Part shown: positions 43,343-45,039 of the stretch, piece after piece
Position numbering within the stretch: the stretch's first letter is position 1
Layout: every line of letters starts with the position of its first letter
Assembly (NCBI GenBank): GCA_018241025.1
Contig: JAFEEQ010000014.1
Span: forward strand, 1-45,039
Direction: 5' to 3'
Source of the DNA: Pseudomonadota bacterium
GTDB taxonomy: Bacteria > Pseudomonadota > Alphaproteobacteria > Micropepsales > Micropepsaceae
Length of the DNA: 45,039 bases
Position numbers and translations under genes: made by a program
Notes under the pieces: model-generated
Databases searched by the model: none
What the model saw: the letters and a program-made list of their open reading frames with translations, nothing else
Told to the model about the DNA's origin: nothing

Positions 43343-44125
43343 CTAACCTGCACCGCTGATTCGGCCCATCGCGGCCACCATGATCGCGCCGATACCTTCG
43401 TGGATGACGAGGTCGGCGTACGGGTCCTGTTCCGTCCCCTCGCGGTTGACGATGGCGTAGCGCGCGCCGTTGCGCTTGGCGAGGAGCGGAAAGCTGGCTG
43501 CCGGATAGACCACGAGCGAGGAACCGAGAACCAGCATCAGGTCGCAGGCGAAGGTCGCGCGCTTGGCACGATCCATCTCTTCTTCTGGCATCGACTGCCC
43601 GAAGGAGATCGTCGCGGTCTTCACGATGCCGCCGCAGAACTTGCAGTCCGGAGGCTCGCCATGACAATCGAAATGCGCGCGGATGTCGGCGATTTCGGCG
43701 CGCATGCCGCAGGTCAGGCACTTGGCATAGCGCGTATTGCCGTGGAGCTCGATCACCCGATCCTCGGGCACGCCGGAATCCTGGTGCAGGTTGTCGATAT
43801 TCTGGGTGATGACATGGGTGACCTTGCCGCGCCGCACGAGGTCGGCGACGGCCTCGTGCCCGGCATTCGGCTTCACCGAATTCCACGTCGCTTCCATATC
43901 GAAGCGGCGGCGCCAGCTTTCGCGCCGCGCCTCGGGCGAGCGGACAAATTCGTCGAAATCGATCGGCATCATCTTGGTCCAGATACCGCCCGGCGAGCGG
44001 AAATCGGGAATGCCGGATTCGGTCGAGATGCCGGCGCCCGTGAAGACGACGACGCGCTGCGCCACGCCAATCAGCTGTGCAAGCCTGGCGGCGCCCTGTT
44101 CCACCCTGTCGATGTCTTCGCTCAT
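43343..44125 (-). CDS. cobB: Sir2-family NAD-dependent deacylase
   Basis: 260-aa sirtuin that removes acyl groups from lysines using NAD. It has the NAD motifs FTGAGISTESGIPDFRSPGG and TQNID (108-111), catalytic H128 (ELHGN) and a zinc site from C136, C139, C161 and C164. C-terminal LGSSLVVYPAASFP fits class III sirtuins. Length is normal. It lies upstream of the peptide and oxygenase genes on the same strand (63-base gap), so they could share a transcript. Confidence 0.95.
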   Translation of the reverse strand: MSEDIDRVEQGAARLAQLIGVAQRVVVFTGAGISTESGIPDFRSPGGIWTKMMPIDFDEFVRSPEARRESWRRRFDMEATWNSVKPNAGHEAVADLVRRGKVTHVITQNIDNLHQDSGVPEDRVIELHGNTRYAKCLTCGMRAEIADIRAHFDCHGEPPDCKFCGGIVKTATISFGQSMPEEEMDRAKRATFACDLMLVLGSSLVVYPAASFPLLAKRNGARYAIVNREGTEQDPYADLVIHEGIGAIMVAAMGRISGAG

Positions 44126-44220
44126 GGAATAACCCTAACGGCGGCGCGCCGCGAACGGAACAGCCTCTGGCTCTCACGCCCCCGGCCGTGAATAATACAG
44201 CCATTCGATGAGGAAAATCC

Positions 44221-44919
44221 GTGTCCGACACCACTGTTGCCGCCGACCTGCCGCCCTACGCCTTCGCGCCCAAGCCCGGTCAGACGAGCTGGTGGCGCGG
44301 CGACCCCATGCAGTTTCCGCTCTTCGTGCCGGGCGAGCGTCATCGCTATTTCATCACCCGGCCCGACGTGCTGACGCGTGACCAGTGCCAGGTCCTGATC
44401 GACTGCTTCGAACGCAACCGCGAATCCTGCGCGGCGCATGACGGCGGCGAATACTGGGACGGCCGTTTCATCTGGCAGAACAGCCTGCCGGAAAGCGAGG
44501 TTGACGCGATCCGCATCATGCAGCAGGTGCGCTTTCTTGCACTCACCCTGCTCTATCAGGCGGTGCGCCCGAGCGAGCCGCTCTATTCCGACACCGCCCA
44601 GCTGGTGCGCTGGCACGAAGGCATCGAACTTCAGCCGCATACCGACAATATGGATCCCGATGGCAGCCCGAACATCTCGCCGCACCGGTCCTTCTCGTCG
44701 ATCCTCTATCTCAACGACGAATACGAAGGCGGCGAGACTTACTTTCCGGGCCACAAGGTGCGTATCAAGCCGACACCCGGCGCGCTGGTGCTGTTCGGCG
44801 CCGGGCCGGAATACGTCCACGGCATCACGCGGGTGACGCGCGGCCTGCGCTATACCTATGCCGGCTGGTTCACCTACGAGAAGGGCAACGAAGACCCGAA
44901 TGCGCCACGCGTGTTCTAG
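44221..44919 (+). CDS. Prolyl 4-hydroxylase-like 2OG-Fe(II) oxygenase
   Basis: 232 aa from GTG 44221 (GAGGAAAA upstream). The double-stranded beta-helix core has the iron triad H140, D142 (LQPHTDNMD) and H200 (EYVHGI), with R210 binding 2-oxoglutarate ten residues later. SSILYLNDEYEGGETYFP is the P4H-type strand block. Bacterial members hydroxylate proline or related side chains. It is divergent from the sirtuin. Its TAG stop lies in a CTAG at the boundary of the IS5-family element, so the last residues might have been altered by the insertion; the length nevertheless looks normal. Confidence 0.92.
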   Translation: MSDTTVAADLPPYAFAPKPGQTSWWRGDPMQFPLFVPGERHRYFITRPDVLTRDQCQVLIDCFERNRESCAAHDGGEYWDGRFIWQNSLPESEVDAIRIMQQVRFLALTLLYQAVRPSEPLYSDTAQLVRWHEGIELQPHTDNMDPDGSPNISPHRSFSSILYLNDEYEGGETYFPGHKVRIKPTPGALVLFGAGPEYVHGITRVTRGLRYTYAGWFTYEKGNEDPNAPRVF

Positions 44920-45039
44920 GGTCCGGACTCAATTAGGTCCACCAGATTAGTGTTGCGGCGATGAGGACTGCAGACAGAAAGGTGTCTGCCCGCTTGTCGT
45001 ATCGGGTTGCGATGCGTCGGAAGTCCTTGAGCCGGCAGA
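44920..45039 (-). mobile_element. End of an IS5-family insertion sequence
   Basis: The right 120 bases are the 3' end of a transposase gene plus about 13 terminal bases (GTCCGGACTC region, containing the palindrome GTCCGGAC). The element runs off the window. CTAG immediately outside it (44916-44919) fits the TA/CTAG-type targets used by the IS427 group of IS5; the exact end is inferred. Confidence 0.75.
44933..45039 (-). CDS. IS5-family transposase, C-terminal fragment
   Basis: The last 34 residues plus stop of a DDE transposase, ending with the typical IS5/IS427 C terminus: CRLKDFRRIATRYDK followed by a hydrophobic tail (LSAVLIAATLIWW). It is cut by the window edge, so catalytic residues other than those near the C terminus are not visible. 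Confidence 0.9.
   Translation of the reverse strand, partial: CRLKDFRRIATRYDKRADTFLSAVLIAATLIWWT

Noticed and set aside
43171..43359. 62-codon plus-strand frame opposite the small peptide gene
   Set aside because: No ribosome site and no motif. The minus-strand reading has the W-x2-P motif and lies in the right place and direction relative to the oxygenase.

Overview
The window is GC-rich, densely coded DNA from an alphaproteobacterium. The evidence is a general L-amino-acid (Aap-type) ABC transporter, a two-domain cold-shock protein, an NDUFS4-like complex I accessory gene beside a tRNA-Pro, an HWE-family histidine kinase, a FixK-like Crp/Fnr regulator and FixJ/NarL-type regulators. A member of the Micropepsaceae/Rhizomicrobium neighbourhood is a guess, not a result. 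The window looks like a whole contig: it ends on the right inside an IS5-family transposase, and on the left inside a chemotaxis receptor gene whose homology is lost about 110 bases before the edge.

Layout. 1-4.3 kb: two chemotaxis receptors and an OprB-like porin, all on the minus strand. 4.4-10.5 kb: a signalling block with an OmpR-type regulator, a LuxR-type regulator with a degenerate receiver, a FixK-like regulator, a PAS protein that lacks its kinase, a single-domain receiver and an HWE kinase. 10.6-14.4 kb: photolyase, then cysteine synthase, mercaptopyruvate sulfurtransferase and a GNAT acetyltransferase with stop/start overlaps. 14.5-21.4 kb: a peptide (POT) transporter, the aapJQMP amino-acid transporter, and a divergent cystathionine beta-lyase. 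21.5-26.6 kb: hisI, an aldonolactone oxidase with a small membrane protein, two divergent enoyl-CoA hydratase-like enzymes and an unknown membrane protein. 26.6-29.7 kb: tRNA-Arg, alpha/beta hydrolase, complex I subunit, tRNA-Pro, DUF192 lipoprotein, DUF2891 protein and cold-shock protein.

30.3-39 kb is the most coherent region. It holds CoxG, a tautomerase, CoxS, CoxM and a split XdhC/CoxF, then a periplasmic EF-hand protein divergent from a two-component system. The two-component genes continue without a gap into a molybdopterin-binding/MocA-like cytidylyltransferase fusion and a NifU-like scaffold. Together these look like parts for assembling a molybdenum hydroxylase, but the catalytic large subunit (CoxL) is absent. 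39-45 kb: alpha-glucosidase, a small membrane protein, a ClpP paralogue with Asn at the expected catalytic Asp, a TPR/2OG-Fe(II) oxygenase preceded by a small RiPP-precursor-like peptide, a sirtuin, a prolyl-4-hydroxylase-like oxygenase and the IS5-family end.

Intergenic regions carry REP/BIME-like palindromes (about 19.0, 21.4 and 32.6 kb) and several perfect hairpins at convergent gene ends. No CRISPR array or prophage was seen.
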